36,437 bases of DNA from Variovorax sp. (lineage in GTDB: Bacteria > Pseudomonadota > Gammaproteobacteria > Burkholderiales > Burkholderiaceae_C): assembly GCA_017744285.1 (NCBI GenBank), contig JAGIBP010000034.1, positions 1 to 36,437 of the forward strand, in the 5' to 3' direction. Position 1 is the first letter of the stretch. Every line of letters starts with the position of its first letter. The translations under genes and the position numbers were made by a program. Shown here piece by piece: positions 7,871 through 18,536 of the stretch. The notes under the pieces are model-generated. The model was not told where the DNA came from. It saw nothing but the letters and a program-made list of their open reading frames with translations, and did not search any database.

Positions 7871-8620
7871 ATGAGCACCTTCTCGGAAAGCCTTCTTGCC
7901 GCCGGCCGGCTCCTCCTGTCGGGCGATCCGATGTTGCTGGCGATCGTCGGTCGTTCGCTGGCGGTCAGCGCCACGGCCTGCGCGCTGGCCTGCGGCCTGG
8001 GCCTGGTGCTCGGCGCGTGCCTCGCGGTGGCGCGCTTTCCCGGCCGCGCGCTGCTCCTGACGGTGCTCAACACGCTGCTGGCACTGCCCTCGGTGGTGGT
8101 CGGGCTGGTGATCTACCTGCTGCTGTCGCGCTCGGGCCCGCTGGGCTTCCTGGGCTGGCTGTTCAGCTTCAAGGCGATGGTGCTCGCGCAGACGATCCTG
8201 GTGCTGCCGGTCGTCACCGCGCTGACGCGGCAGACCATCGAGGACGCCGATCGCGCGCACGGCGAGCAGCTGCGCTCGCTCGGCGCCGGTCCCTTCGCGC
8301 GCGCCCTGCTGCTCGTGGCCGACGAACGCTATGCGCTGGTCACCGTGGTCATCGCCGCCTTCGGACGGGCGGTCTCGGAGGTCGGCGCAGTGATGATCGT
8401 GGGCGGCAACATCGACGGCTTCACGCGCGTGATGACCACGGCCATCGCGCTGGAGACCAGCAAGGGCGACCTGCCGCTGGCGCTGGCGCTCGGCGTCATC
8501 CTGCTGGGGGTGGTGCTGCTGCTCAATGTCGCGATCTCGGCCGTACGCAGCTGGCGCGAACGCGTCGATGGCGGTGCGGTCGACGCCGCCGCGGTGCGGC
8601 ACCTGGAGGTGGCGTCGTGA
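7871..8620 (+). CDS. tupB: Tungstate/molybdate ABC transporter permease
   Basis: Inner-membrane permease of 249 residues, the channel of a type-I ABC importer for tungstate (possibly molybdate). Hydrophobic segments include VGRSLAVSATACALACGLGL and TVLNTLLALPSVVVGLVIYL. The EAA-type cytoplasmic loop that contacts the ATPase is visible as DADRAHGEQLRSLGAGPFAR. TupB-like proteins share the VSEVGAVMIVGGNIDGFTRV segment seen here. The start is ATG 7871. The stop overlaps the tupC GTG by four bases, so permease, ATPase and binding protein form one translationally coupled operon in the order B-C-A. Confidence 0.92.
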   Translation: MSTFSESLLAAGRLLLSGDPMLLAIVGRSLAVSATACALACGLGLVLGACLAVARFPGRALLLTVLNTLLALPSVVVGLVIYLLLSRSGPLGFLGWLFSFKAMVLAQTILVLPVVTALTRQTIEDADRAHGEQLRSLGAGPFARALLLVADERYALVTVVIAAFGRAVSEVGAVMIVGGNIDGFTRVMTTAIALETSKGDLPLALALGVILLGVVLLLNVAISAVRSWRERVDGGAVDAAAVRHLEVAS

Positions 8621-9318
8621 GCCGCGACCCCGAGCCGCTCTTCAGCCTGCACGGCATCGACGTGCGCTTCGGCGGCGTTCTGGCGCTGTCCGGCACCACG
8701 CTGTCGATCCACGCGGGCGAGCGCGTCGCGCTGATCGGTGCCAACGGCAGCGGCAAGAGCACGCTGCTGCGCCTGCTGCATGGCCTCGTGCCGCACGCGC
8801 GGGGCGCCTTCGTGAGCCGGGCGCCGCGCCGCCGGCAGGCGATGCTCTTCCAGCGGCCGCACATGCTGCGCGCCAGCGTGCGCAACAACGTGGCGCTCGC
8901 GCTCTGGCTGCGCGGCGTGCCGTGGCGCAGTGCGCAGCGCGAGGCGACGGTCGCGCTCGCGCGCGTGGGGCTCGCCGACCTCGTGGACCGCAACGCCCGC
9001 ACCTTGTCGGGCGGCCAGCAGCAGCGCATGGCGCTGGCGCGCGCGTGGGTCCTGCAGCCCGAGGTGCTGCTGCTCGACGAGCCGACCGCCAGCCTCGACC
9101 CCACCGCCAAGCGCGACGTCGAGGCACTGATCGCCGATGCCTCGCACGGCCGCACGCTGGTGTTCGCGAGCCACAACCTCGGCCAGGTCAAGCGCCTGGC
9201 GAGCCGCGTGATCTACCTCGAGCACGGCCGCCTGCTGGCCGATCTGCCGGTGCACGATTTCTTCACGGGGCCCTTGCCCCATGAAGCCCGTCTGTTCGTC
9301 AAAGGAGAATTGGTATGA
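8617..9318 (+). CDS. tupC: Tungstate/molybdate ABC transporter ATP-binding protein
   Basis: ATPase that powers the TupB channel. The 233 residues contain Walker A (GANGSGKSTLL), the signature motif [15 protein letters not shown], Walker B (LLLDEPTAS) and the switch His in FASHNL. There is no C-terminal TOBE/molbindin domain such as ModC has, which agrees with the Tup family. The GTG start at 8617 overlaps the tupB TGA and is preceded by GGAGG (8605-8609). Its own stop overlaps the tupA ATG. Confidence 0.92.
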   Translation: MSRDPEPLFSLHGIDVRFGGVLALSGTTLSIHAGERVALIGANGSGKSTLLRLLHGLVPHARGAFVSRAPRRRQAMLFQRPHMLRASVRNNVALALWLRGVPWRSAQREATVALARVGLADLVDRNARTLSGGQQQRMALARAWVLQPEVLLLDEPTASLDPTAKRDVEALIADASHGRTLVFASHNLGQVKRLASRVIYLEHGRLLADLPVHDFFTGPLPHEARLFVKGELV

Positions 9319-10160
9319 AGTACTTCCACCGGCCCATCAATGCGCTGAAGGTCGCGGGCGCGATCGTTCTTTCGATGGCCGCATGGACCGCGAACGCGGA
9401 GACCCTCACCATGGCCTCGACCACCTCGACCGAGCAGTCCGGCCTGTTCGGCCACCTGCTGCCGGCGTTCAGGCAGGCTTCGGGCATCGACGTGAAGGTG
9501 GTCGCGGTGGGCACCGGGCAGGCGATCGACATGGCCAAGCGCGGCGATGCCGACGTGCTGTTCGTGCACGACACCGCGGCCGAGGAGAAATTCGTCGCCG
9601 AGGGCTTCGCGGCGAAGCGCTTCCCGGTCATGTACAACGACTTCATCCTCGTGGGTCCGAAGGCCGATCCGGCCGGCGCGAAGGGCAGCGACATCGTCGC
9701 CGCGCTCAGGAAGATCGCCGCCGCGAATGCGCCCTTCGTCTCGCGCGGCGACAAGAGCGGCACCGATGCGGCCGAGCGCCGCCTGTGGACGCTGACCGGC
9801 CTGGGCGAGGCCGCCCAGCCGGTGTCCAGCGAGAAGAAAGGCACGGGCTACAAGGAGTGCGGCTGCGGCATGGGCCCGGCGCTCAACATGGCCGCATCGA
9901 GCGGCGCCTACGTGCTCGCCGATCGCGGGACCTGGCTGAGCTTCAAGAACCGCGCGGACCTCGCCGTGCTGGTGGAAGGCGACAAGCGCCTGTTCAACCA
10001 GTACGGCGTGATGGTCGTGAGCCCGGCGAAATTCCCGCAGCTCAACAGCGCGGGCGCGCAGAAGTTCGTCGATTGGGTGACGTCACCGGCCGGGCAGTCG
10101 ACCATCGCGGCCTACAAGATCGGCGGCGAGCAGCTCTTCTTCCCCAACGCGGATCGCTGA
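9315..10160 (+). CDS. tupA: Tungstate-binding periplasmic protein
   Basis: Periplasmic receptor of the tungstate ABC importer, 281 residues. A Sec signal peptide (about residues 1-28, ending TANA/ETL) precedes ASTTSTEQSGLFG, the TTTS-type anion-binding motif typical of TupA. GTGQAIDMAKRGDADVLFVHD and the C-terminal KKGTGYKECGCGMGPALNMA region also match that family more than ModA or WtpA. Metal preference between tungstate and molybdate cannot be settled from sequence. The ATG overlaps the tupC stop (ATGA). The gene ends head-on against an Lrp-type regulator with both stop codons in one inverted repeat. Confidence 0.92.
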   Translation: MKYFHRPINALKVAGAIVLSMAAWTANAETLTMASTTSTEQSGLFGHLLPAFRQASGIDVKVVAVGTGQAIDMAKRGDADVLFVHDTAAEEKFVAEGFAAKRFPVMYNDFILVGPKADPAGAKGSDIVAALRKIAAANAPFVSRGDKSGTDAAERRLWTLTGLGEAAQPVSSEKKGTGYKECGCGMGPALNMAASSGAYVLADRGTWLSFKNRADLAVLVEGDKRLFNQYGVMVVSPAKFPQLNSAGAQKFVDWVTSPAGQSTIAAYKIGGEQLFFPNADR

Positions 10161-10187
10161 AGGGGGCGACGGCGGCGTCAGCGGTCC
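10151..10187. terminator. Shared hairpin holding both convergent stop codons
   Basis: GGATCGCTGA (10151-10160) pairs with TCAGCGGTCC (10178-10187), ten pairs with one G-U, around a 17-base loop. The tupA TGA is in one arm and the complement of the lrp-type stop in the other. No T-tract, so a factor-independent role is doubtful. Confidence 0.4.
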
Positions 10188-10645
10188 ACCGGCAGGTAGA
10201 GGCTCTCCTTGACCTCTTCCATCACCACGTAGCTGCGCGATTCGGCCGTCACCGGCAGTTTCTTCAGCAGGTCGCCCAGCAGGTTGCGGTAGTCGCTCAT
10301 GGCGCGCAGGCGGGCCTTGATGAGGTAGTCGAATCCGCCGGAGACGAGGTGGCATTCCATCACCTCGGGGATGTGCATCAGCTCGTCGCGCACCTGGTCG
10401 AACACGTCGCCCGACTTGGACGAGAGCGTGACCTCGACGAACACCAGCAGCGTCTTGCCCAGGGCCTGCGGGTTCACGCGCGCGTGGTAGCCGGTGATGA
10501 CGCCCTCGCGCTCCAGGCGCCGCACGCGCTCGGAGCAGGGCGAGGTCGACAGGCCGATCTGCTCGGCCAGATCGGTCATCGAGATGCGGCCCTGGCGCTG
10601 CAGGATGTCCAGGATCTTGCGGTCGATGCGGTCGAGCTCGGTCAT
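10178..10645 (-). CDS. Lrp/AsnC-family transcriptional regulator, probable dadA regulator
   Basis: 155-residue feast/famine regulator. The N-terminal HTH (LDRIDRKILDILQRQGRISMTDLAEQIGLS, then SPCSERVRRLEREGVI) binds DNA, and the C-terminal RAM domain (LLVFVEVTLSS through LYLPVDR) binds an amino acid and forms the oligomer. It is divergent from dadA across 129 bases, the arrangement seen for Lrp-type control of D-alanine/L-alanine catabolism (DadR), so it probably senses alanine or a related amino acid. The control is inferred from position; no clear Lrp box was picked out in the AT-richer gap. Confidence 0.92.
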   Translation of the reverse strand: MTELDRIDRKILDILQRQGRISMTDLAEQIGLSTSPCSERVRRLEREGVITGYHARVNPQALGKTLLVFVEVTLSSKSGDVFDQVRDELMHIPEVMECHLVSGGFDYLIKARLRAMSDYRNLLGDLLKKLPVTAESRSYVVMEEVKESLYLPVDR

Positions 10646-10774
10646 TTCACTTCTCCGGGCCGCCGGGAGGCGGGAAAGCAGGAAAAACAGCCGCCAGATG
10701 GCATGTTTTCGGTGAAGTTTACGGCGCGCGCAGCCCTACGCTAGCCGCATCTCCTGCATCGAATGGGATCTGCG

Positions 10775-12079
10775 ATGAAAGTGATCGTTCTGGGTGGCGG
10801 CGTCATCGGTGTCACGACCGCGTACTACCTCGCCCGCTCGGGCGCCGAGGTCACGGTGCTCGATCGCCAGAGCGGCCCCGCGCAGGAAACCAGCTTTGCC
10901 AACGCCGGGCAGGTGTCGCCCGGCTACTCCACGCCCTGGGCGGCGCCCGGCATTCCGTTCAAGGCGCTCAAGTGGATGTTCCAGAAGCACGCGCCGCTCG
11001 CCATCCGGCCGGACGGCACGCTGTTCCAGCTGCGCTGGATGGCGGCGATGCTGAAGAACTGCTCGCCCGAGCGCTACGCGGTCAACAAGGAACGCATGAT
11101 GCGCGTGGCCGAGTACAGCCGCGACTGCCTGCGTGCGCTGCGCGCCGACACCGGCGTGTCGTACGAGCACCGCACCCAGGGCACGCTGCAGCTCTTCCGC
11201 ACCGAGGCGCAGCTCGAGGCCGTGCAGCGCGATGTCGCCGTGCTCGAGGCCTGCGGCGTTCCCTATCAGCTGCTCGACCGCGGGCAGCTCGCGTCCGTCG
11301 AGCCGGCCCTGGCGCGCACCGGCGACCTGCTGGCCGGCGGGCTGCGCCTGCCGAACGACGAGACCGGCGACTGCAACCTGTTCACGCAGGGGCTCGCGGC
11401 GGTGGCGCGCGGGCTCGGGGTCGAATTCCGGTTCGGCCAGGCGGTGGACGGCTTCGTCACCTCGGGCCAGCGCATCACCGGCGTGCGGCTGGCCGGCGGC
11501 GAGGTGCTCACGGCCGATCGCTACGTGCTGGCCTTCGGCAGCTATTCGCGGGACTTCGCGGCCAGGCTCGCGCTCGACCTCCCGGTGTATCCGGTCAAGG
11601 GCTATTCGCTGACGGTGCCGCTGGTCGATCCGGCGCTGGCACCGCAATCCACGGTGCTCGACGAGACCTACAAGGTCGCGGTGACCCGCTTCGACGATCG
11701 CATCCGCGTCGGCGGCATGGCCGAGCTCGGCGGCTTCGACCTGCGGCTCGATCCGCGCCGCCGTGCCACGCTGGAGCGCGTCGTCACCGACCTCTTCCCG
11801 GGCGGCGACCTGCCGCGCGCGACCTTCTGGAGCGGCCTGCGCCCGATGACGCCGGACAGCACGCCGATCATCGGCGCCACGCCCTACGCGAACCTGTTCC
11901 TCAATACCGGCCACGGCACCTTGGGCTGGACGATGGCCTGCGGCTCCGGCAAGGTGGTGGCCGACCAGGTGATGGGGCGCCGTCCCGACATCCGCACCGA
12001 CGGGCTCTCGATGGATCGCTACCTCGCGCCCCCGCGCGGCGCGCGCGGCGTCGCGCGCCCGGCCGGCGCGAGCGCATGA
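10775..12079 (+). CDS. dadA: D-amino acid dehydrogenase small subunit
   Basis: Membrane-associated FAD enzyme that oxidises D-amino acids, mainly D-alanine, to keto acids and passes electrons to the quinone pool. The 434 residues match the usual length (432 in E. coli). Diagnostic parts are the FAD motif [18 protein letters not shown], the [22 protein letters not shown] segment and the C-terminal [20 protein letters not shown] 10775 follows TGGGA; an ATG at 10763 is in frame but less likely. The C-terminal 20 residues (Arg/Ala/Pro rich) extend slightly beyond the fold. No alanine racemase gene is next to it here. Confidence 0.96.
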   Translation: MKVIVLGGGVIGVTTAYYLARSGAEVTVLDRQSGPAQETSFANAGQVSPGYSTPWAAPGIPFKALKWMFQKHAPLAIRPDGTLFQLRWMAAMLKNCSPERYAVNKERMMRVAEYSRDCLRALRADTGVSYEHRTQGTLQLFRTEAQLEAVQRDVAVLEACGVPYQLLDRGQLASVEPALARTGDLLAGGLRLPNDETGDCNLFTQGLAAVARGLGVEFRFGQAVDGFVTSGQRITGVRLAGGEVLTADRYVLAFGSYSRDFAARLALDLPVYPVKGYSLTVPLVDPALAPQSTVLDETYKVAVTRFDDRIRVGGMAELGGFDLRLDPRRRATLERVVTDLFPGGDLPRATFWSGLRPMTPDSTPIIGATPYANLFLNTGHGTLGWTMACGSGKVVADQVMGRRPDIRTDGLSMDRYLAPPRGARGVARPAGASA

Positions 12080-12092
12080 CCTGCGAGGTCAT
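12076..12092 (+). other. Perfect short hairpin at the dadA stop
   Basis: ATGACCT-GCG-AGGTCAT forms seven pairs around a three-base loop and includes the dadA TGA (12077-12079). No T-tract follows, so it may stabilise the 3' end or be chance. Confidence 0.35.
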
Positions 12093-12169
12093 CGACCGGC
12101 GGCGAACACGCGGCGACCATTGCTTCACCCCGCGCCGTTGCGGGTGTTGAACACCGAAAGGACATCGCC

Positions 12170-12547
12170 ATGAACACCGCCAATCCCGAGGCCGACCGCA
12201 TCGCCCAGGCCTACATCGCCGTCTGGAACGAGACCGACGAAGCGCGCCGGCTGGCGCTGCTCGAAACCCACTGGACCGACGACGCGCGCTACGTCGACCC
12301 GATGGCGCAGGCCAGCGGCCGCGCACAGATCAGCGCGCTGGTCGGCGGCGTACAGCAGCGCTTTCCGGGCTTCCGCTTCGCGCTCAAGGGGCGCGTGGAC
12401 GGGCACGGCGACCAGCTGCGCTTCTCGTGGACGCTCGGCCCGAGCGGCGCGGAGGACATGATCGAGGGCACCGACTTCGCGCAGATCGCAGCGGGCCGGC
12501 TGCAGTCGGTCACCGGCTTTCTCGACAAGGTGCCGGCCGGCGCCTGA
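12170..12547 (+). CDS. SnoaL-like/NTF2-fold protein, function unknown
   Basis: 125-residue protein with the look of a SnoaL/NTF2 cone fold: an N-terminal helix (RIAQAYIAVWNETDEARRLALLETHW), a DDARYVDP turn common to SnoaL-like proteins, and alternating strands (FRFALKGRVDGHGDQLRFSWTLG, then ADRLQSVTGF-like end). Relatives include isomerases, hydrolases and non-catalytic binding proteins, so no reaction can be named. The start at ATG 12170 follows AAAGGA. No signal peptide, so cytosolic. It is 90 bases after dadA on the same strand and could be read through from it. It converges with the thioredoxin-like gene. Confidence 0.85.
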   Translation: MNTANPEADRIAQAYIAVWNETDEARRLALLETHWTDDARYVDPMAQASGRAQISALVGGVQQRFPGFRFALKGRVDGHGDQLRFSWTLGPSGAEDMIEGTDFAQIAAGRLQSVTGFLDKVPAGA

Positions 12548-12554
12548 ACGAGGG

Positions 12555-12878
12555 CTACGGCTTCGCGGCCGCCTGTTCCATCTCGCGGCGGATGGCCGCG
12601 GCGCTGTCGGGCCGCACCACGCGGCCGACCTCCAGGCCGTCGCGCATGAAGACCAGCGTGGGCCAGAGCTTGACCTTGAAGGAACGGCCCAGGGGACGCC
12701 CGCTGGCGTCCTCCACCTTGAGGTGGCGCAGGTGCTGCGCGTCGCGCAGCGCTTCCTCGATGACCGGCTGCGCCGCCTTGCAGATGCCGCACCAGTTCGC
12801 GCCGAATTCGACCACCGTGAGGCCGGGGAGCGCGTCGACCTCCGCGCGGGAGGGCTGTTCGGTTGTGTAGGGGCTCAT
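12555..12878 (-). CDS. Thioredoxin-family protein
   Basis: 107-residue single-domain thioredoxin fold without a signal peptide, so a cytosolic thiol-disulfide reductant or reductase. The active site is WCGIC (in VVEFGANWCGICKAAQP) rather than the WCGPC of classical TrxA, and the cis-Pro loop is LWPTLVFM. The Ile between the cysteines should shift redox potential relative to TrxA; this is inference. The start ATG 12878 gives MSPYTTEQPSRAEVDAL. Stop is seven bases from the convergent SnoaL-like gene. Partner unknown. Confidence 0.9.
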   Translation of the reverse strand: MSPYTTEQPSRAEVDALPGLTVVEFGANWCGICKAAQPVIEEALRDAQHLRHLKVEDASGRPLGRSFKVKLWPTLVFMRDGLEVGRVVRPDSAAAIRREMEQAAAKP

Positions 12879-12959
12879 CGTTCGATTTTGCTTGAGCGCC
12901 CGAGAACGCGCTCGTGCGACGCCTGCGAGCCGACGCGTGGGAGCGCGCCGACCGGCCGG

Positions 12960-14120
12960 TCAGCTCAGCAGCCGGCCGGTGGTGCTGATGACCGCCACGT
13001 CCACGAACTGGTTGCCCTCGCGGTTCGTCTTGCCGAAGTTGATCTTCACGCCGCCGAGATCGAAGCCCTGGATGCTTTCGAGCGCGCCGATGACCGCGGC
13101 GCGCGTGGGCGCCGGTCCGGCGCGGCGCAGGCCCTCGGCCAGCACCGCCGCGTCCATGTAGCCTTCGAGGCTGGGCAGCGAGAACTCCTTGGTGTCGTTG
13201 GCGATCATGTCGGCCTGGTAGCGCCGCACGATCTCGAACTTGGTCGCGAAGGGCGAGGGCACCACCATCGCGAAGCCCAGCCCGTGCGCGAGGTCGCCCA
13301 TCGCGCTGAGCGACCCGGCCGTGATCGACAGCCCGTAGCAGTTGCTCTTGCCGCCGGCCGCGCGCAGCGCGCGCACGAAGGCCGGCGCAGTGCCCGCGAG
13401 GCCGATGATCACGATTTGCGGGGCGGCCTGCGCGATCTGGCGCGCGGCCGGTTCCACTTCCATGCTGGTCGTGTTCGGCGTGCTGGCGATCACCGCGGGT
13501 TCGAGCTTGGCCCGGGCGAGCGCCGCCTTGTAGCCCGCGAGCAGCGATTGCCCGAGCGGGTCGTTCGAATACACGATGCCGATGCGCGACTGGCCGAGCA
13601 CGGCGGCCGTGGCGATCAGCTTGTCGATCTCCTGGTCGTAGTTCGCGCGGACCCAGAAGGTGTTGGGGTTGGCCTTCTTGCGCAGCGACACCGTGCCCGT
13701 GTTGGGTCCCACCACCGCCATGCCGGGCACCGCGTCGCTCACTTCGGCGGCCTGCCGCGTGCCCAGCGGGTGCAGCATCGCGAGCACCGAGCTGTCCGCC
13801 GCGAAGGCCAGGGCGTTCGCCTTGGCGAGGTCGGGCTTGAACTGGTCGTCGGCCATGACGAGTTCGACCTTCGTGCCATTGATGCCGCCGGCGCGGTTGA
13901 GCGCATTGAAGAAGGCGCTGGACCCGAGATAGAGCCCGGTTCCGTTGGCCTTCTCGACACTGCTGTTGTCGAAAGTGGCGCCGATGCGCAGCGCCTTGGC
14001 CTGCGCGAAGGCCGGAAGGCCGAGGCCCGCCACGGCGGCGGCACCGGCCAGCCGGCCGATGACCTGGCGTCGCGTCGGCCGGTGCGACAGGGAGGAGGTG
14101 CGGGCCTTGGAATCGCTCAT
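12960..14120 (-). CDS. ABC transporter substrate-binding protein, branched-chain amino acid/amide type (orphan)
   Basis: Periplasmic type-1 binding protein (Peripla_BP_6, LivJ/amide group), 386 residues from ATG 14120. A longer start at ATG 14147 lacks a ribosome-binding site and lies against an inverted repeat. A twin-arginine signal (RPTRRQVIGRLAG, hydrophobic core, AFAQA) precedes the mature region LRIGATFDNSSVEKANGTGL. Other family features are NRAGGINGTKVELVMADDQF and the C-terminal FDLGGVKINFGKTNREGNQF. No permease or ATPase gene is beside it, a common state for such proteins in Comamonadaceae. It lies downstream of the GAF/Fis regulator on the same strand with its own upstream signal. 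Ligand unknown. Confidence 0.9.
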   Translation of the reverse strand: MSDSKARTSSLSHRPTRRQVIGRLAGAAAVAGLGLPAFAQAKALRIGATFDNSSVEKANGTGLYLGSSAFFNALNRAGGINGTKVELVMADDQFKPDLAKANALAFAADSSVLAMLHPLGTRQAAEVSDAVPGMAVVGPNTGTVSLRKKANPNTFWVRANYDQEIDKLIATAAVLGQSRIGIVYSNDPLGQSLLAGYKAALARAKLEPAVIASTPNTTSMEVEPAARQIAQAAPQIVIIGLAGTAPAFVRALRAAGGKSNCYGLSITAGSLSAMGDLAHGLGFAMVVPSPFATKFEIVRRYQADMIANDTKEFSLPSLEGYMDAAVLAEGLRRAGPAPTRAAVIGALESIQGFDLGGVKINFGKTNREGNQFVDVAVISTTGRLLS

Positions 14121-14148
14121 GGTCCGGGCACGCCCATCGCTGGGCATG

Positions 14149-14169
14149 CAAAAGTTTTAACAACTTTTG
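14149..14169. promoter_or_regulatory. Inverted repeat upstream of the orphan binding-protein gene
   Basis: CAAAAGTT (14149-14156) and AACTTTTG (14162-14169) are perfect arms around TTAAC. The repeat sits in an AT-rich island 29-49 bases upstream of ATG 14120 (minus strand), a position fit for an operator or promoter-associated site. The binding factor is unknown. Confidence 0.5.
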
Positions 14170-14260
14170 ACAATAGCAACAATGTGTAAGAACGTCCATC
14201 CGGACGAGCTCCGGGGTGCCCCCCGGTTCTGTGGCAAATGACACGGACGCGGACGCTGGA

Positions 14261-15382
14261 TCAGGCGCGGCGGCTGCGCGGGAGCTTGCGATAGACCGTG
14301 GCGCGGCTGATGCCGAGCGCGCGAGCGGCCTCCGCGACGTTGCCCCGGGCGTCGTCGACCGCCTTGCGGATCAGGGCCGTTTCCACGTCGCGCAGGCGCG
14401 GCCGCGCGGTGCCCTGCGCGGGCAGCGGCGCCGCTCGCCCGGCGAGTTGCGGGCGCGCCTGCATGCGCAGGCCGGACCACAGCGGCACTTCGACCATCGC
14501 GTCGCCGCGCCGCGCCGCGTCGAAGAGCATCTGCGGCGGCAGCGCGAAGAGGTCGTTGCAGTGCAAGGACGGCCCGGCGCCCAGCGGCTGGTGCAGCATG
14601 TGTCGCGCGGCCGCGTTGGCGCCGATGACGCGGCCGTCGGCGTCGATGCACAGCAGGCCCTCGGACTCGGCGCCCGGCGCGCAACCCGGCCAGCCGATGC
14701 GCAGCCGCAGCTCGCACGGATGGCGCTGCAAGAGCGTGTTCTCGATGCTGCGCGCCGACAGCGCCGCGAGGTGGCGCAGCTCGGGCCGCTCGACCACCTG
14801 CACGCCGGTCAGGTCCAGCATGCCGATGCATTCGCCGAGCGGGCCGAAGAGCGGCGCACCCGCGCAGGTGTACACGCTGGTGTCGTGAAAGAAGTGTTCG
14901 CCGCGATGCAGCCAGACCGACTCGCGCTCGGCCAGGGCCGTGCCGATGGCGGTGGTGCCGACGGCGCGCTCCGAGAGGTCGACGCCGATGCGTGCGATGT
15001 CGTGCGCGTGGCGCGCGGCCGCATCGCTGCCGCCGGGCAGGGCGCCGACGTCGACCACGATGCCGTCGGCGTCGGTCAGGATCGCGAAGTAGCGCGTGTC
15101 GGCGATGGCGCGCGAGAGCCGCTCGATCACCGGGCGCGCGGCGGCGACCAGCGCGCGGTTGCGCTCGGCGACCCGCGCGGCGGCCTGGGCCGGCACCGGC
15201 TCGAAGCTCACTCGCTCGCCGGGCGCGCGACCCGCCGCGAGACAGCGCTGCCACGAACGCAGCAGCCAGGGTTCGACGCGCGCCGCCTGCGCGGCGGAGG
15301 ACTCCCCGTCGATCCACGCGCGCCGGGCCTGGGCGATGGACAGGGAACGCTCCGGCAGGGGCGATGCGATGGAAGAGGTCAT
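14261..15382 (-). CDS. AcoR-like GAF/PAS-Fis regulator lacking the AAA+ domain
   Basis: 373-residue regulator divergent from the molybdenum hydroxylase operon. The N-terminal part is a GAF sensor like that of AcoR (SWQRCLAAG, TDADGIVVDVGA, VDLSERAVGTTAIGTAL, WLHRGEHFFHDTSVYTCAGAPLFG, GMLDLTGV). A PAS-like segment follows (GLLCIDADGRVIGANAAARHML), then a C-terminal Fis helix-turn-helix (DVETALIRKAVDDARGNVAEAARALG, SRATVYRKL). In AcoR-type activators an AAA+ domain of about 240 residues with Walker A and GAFTGA motifs stands between PAS and Fis; here the chain runs from ARPQLAG straight to the Fis domain. It can therefore bind DNA and sense a ligand but cannot itself remodel sigma-54. The frame is continuous, so this is not an obvious frameshift. 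Confidence 0.87.
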   Translation of the reverse strand: MTSSIASPLPERSLSIAQARRAWIDGESSAAQAARVEPWLLRSWQRCLAAGRAPGERVSFEPVPAQAAARVAERNRALVAAARPVIERLSRAIADTRYFAILTDADGIVVDVGALPGGSDAAARHAHDIARIGVDLSERAVGTTAIGTALAERESVWLHRGEHFFHDTSVYTCAGAPLFGPLGECIGMLDLTGVQVVERPELRHLAALSARSIENTLLQRHPCELRLRIGWPGCAPGAESEGLLCIDADGRVIGANAAARHMLHQPLGAGPSLHCNDLFALPPQMLFDAARRGDAMVEVPLWSGLRMQARPQLAGRAAPLPAQGTARPRLRDVETALIRKAVDDARGNVAEAARALGISRATVYRKLPRSRRA

Positions 15383-15478
15383 GTGTGTGGATGAGGCCGG
15401 GAGCGGCGCCGGGCCGATGCATGCGCCTGCGCGGCGGCAAGCTGTTTCATTTTGAGAATTTCGAGTGCCGCGCGCAAG

Positions 15479-15501
15479 CGGCTAGGGTTTTGCCTAGGGT
15501 T
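15479..15501 (+). promoter_or_regulatory. Sigma-54-like -24/-12 element and CTAGGGTT direct repeat before the cox-type operon
   Basis: The 16 bases CGGCTAGGGTTTTGCC (15479-15494) fit the sigma-54 consensus with GG (15480-15481), ten bases, then GC (15492-15493), and keep GGC, the G and TTGC. Transcription would begin near 15505, about 70 bases before ATG 15576. The octamer CTAGGGTT also repeats at 15482-15489 and 15494-15501, a 12-base period, so the same bases could instead be a tandem binding site. Confidence 0.5.
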
Positions 15502-15575
15502 CCGGTCAGGTGCGGCGTCCAAGATTCACGGGGCCGAAAACAGCCATCTCTCACCCTTACAACGGAGACAGCCAC

Positions 15576-16064
15576 ATGCAGGTTTCTTTCACCGTCAATG
15601 GCCGCGATGTCACGGTCGACGCGCCACCCAACACCTTCCTGGTCCAGGCGCTGCGAGAGCATCTCCATCTCACCGGCACGCACGTGGGCTGCGACACCGC
15701 CCAGTGCGGCGCGTGCACGATCCACGTCAACGGACGCGCGGTGAAGTCCTGCAACGTGCTGGTGGCGCAGGTCGCCGGCGCCAAGATCACCACCATCGAA
15801 GGCGTCGCGCAGGCCGACGGCACCATGCATCCGATGCAGGCCGCCTTCAAGGAGTGCCACGGCCTGCAATGCGGCTTCTGCACGCCGGGCATGGTGATGA
15901 GCGCCATCGACCTGTGCACGCACCACCCCAAGGCGAGCGAGACCGAGGTCCGCGAGCTGCTCGACGGCAATCTCTGCCGCTGCACCGGCTACCAGAACAT
16001 CGTCAAGGCCGTGATGATGGGTGGCGAGGCGATGGCAAGCGGCAAGCCCGTGGCGAACGTCTGA
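15576..16064 (+). CDS. Molybdenum hydroxylase [2Fe-2S] small subunit (CoxS-like)
   Basis: Electron-transfer subunit of a xanthine-oxidase-family hydroxylase, 162 residues. It holds the two [2Fe-2S] clusters: the plant-ferredoxin type ([16 protein letters not shown], then KSC) and the C-terminal helical type (CGFCTPGM and CRCTGYQNI). The start is ATG 15576, nine bases after GGAG; an open frame upstream of it has no homology. First gene of the operon S-L-M-D-E-G-XdhC, with CoxL starting ten bases after its stop behind GAGGAG. Electrons from the Mo site would pass through these clusters to the FAD subunit. Confidence 0.95.
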   Translation: MQVSFTVNGRDVTVDAPPNTFLVQALREHLHLTGTHVGCDTAQCGACTIHVNGRAVKSCNVLVAQVAGAKITTIEGVAQADGTMHPMQAAFKECHGLQCGFCTPGMVMSAIDLCTHHPKASETEVRELLDGNLCRCTGYQNIVKAVMMGGEAMASGKPVANV

Positions 16065-16074
16065 GGAGAACGAC

Positions 16075-18516
<2,442 letters not shown>

Positions 18517-18536
18517 CCACGGAAGGAAAGAACCCC

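Noticed and set aside
14261..15382. Frameshifted AcoR gene
   Set aside because: The frame is continuous from GAF to Fis and no AAA+ remnant was seen in the other frames between the domains.
15482..15501. CTAGGGTT repeats as a CRISPR or satellite
   Set aside because: Only two copies, directly in a promoter region; treated as a possible binding site.
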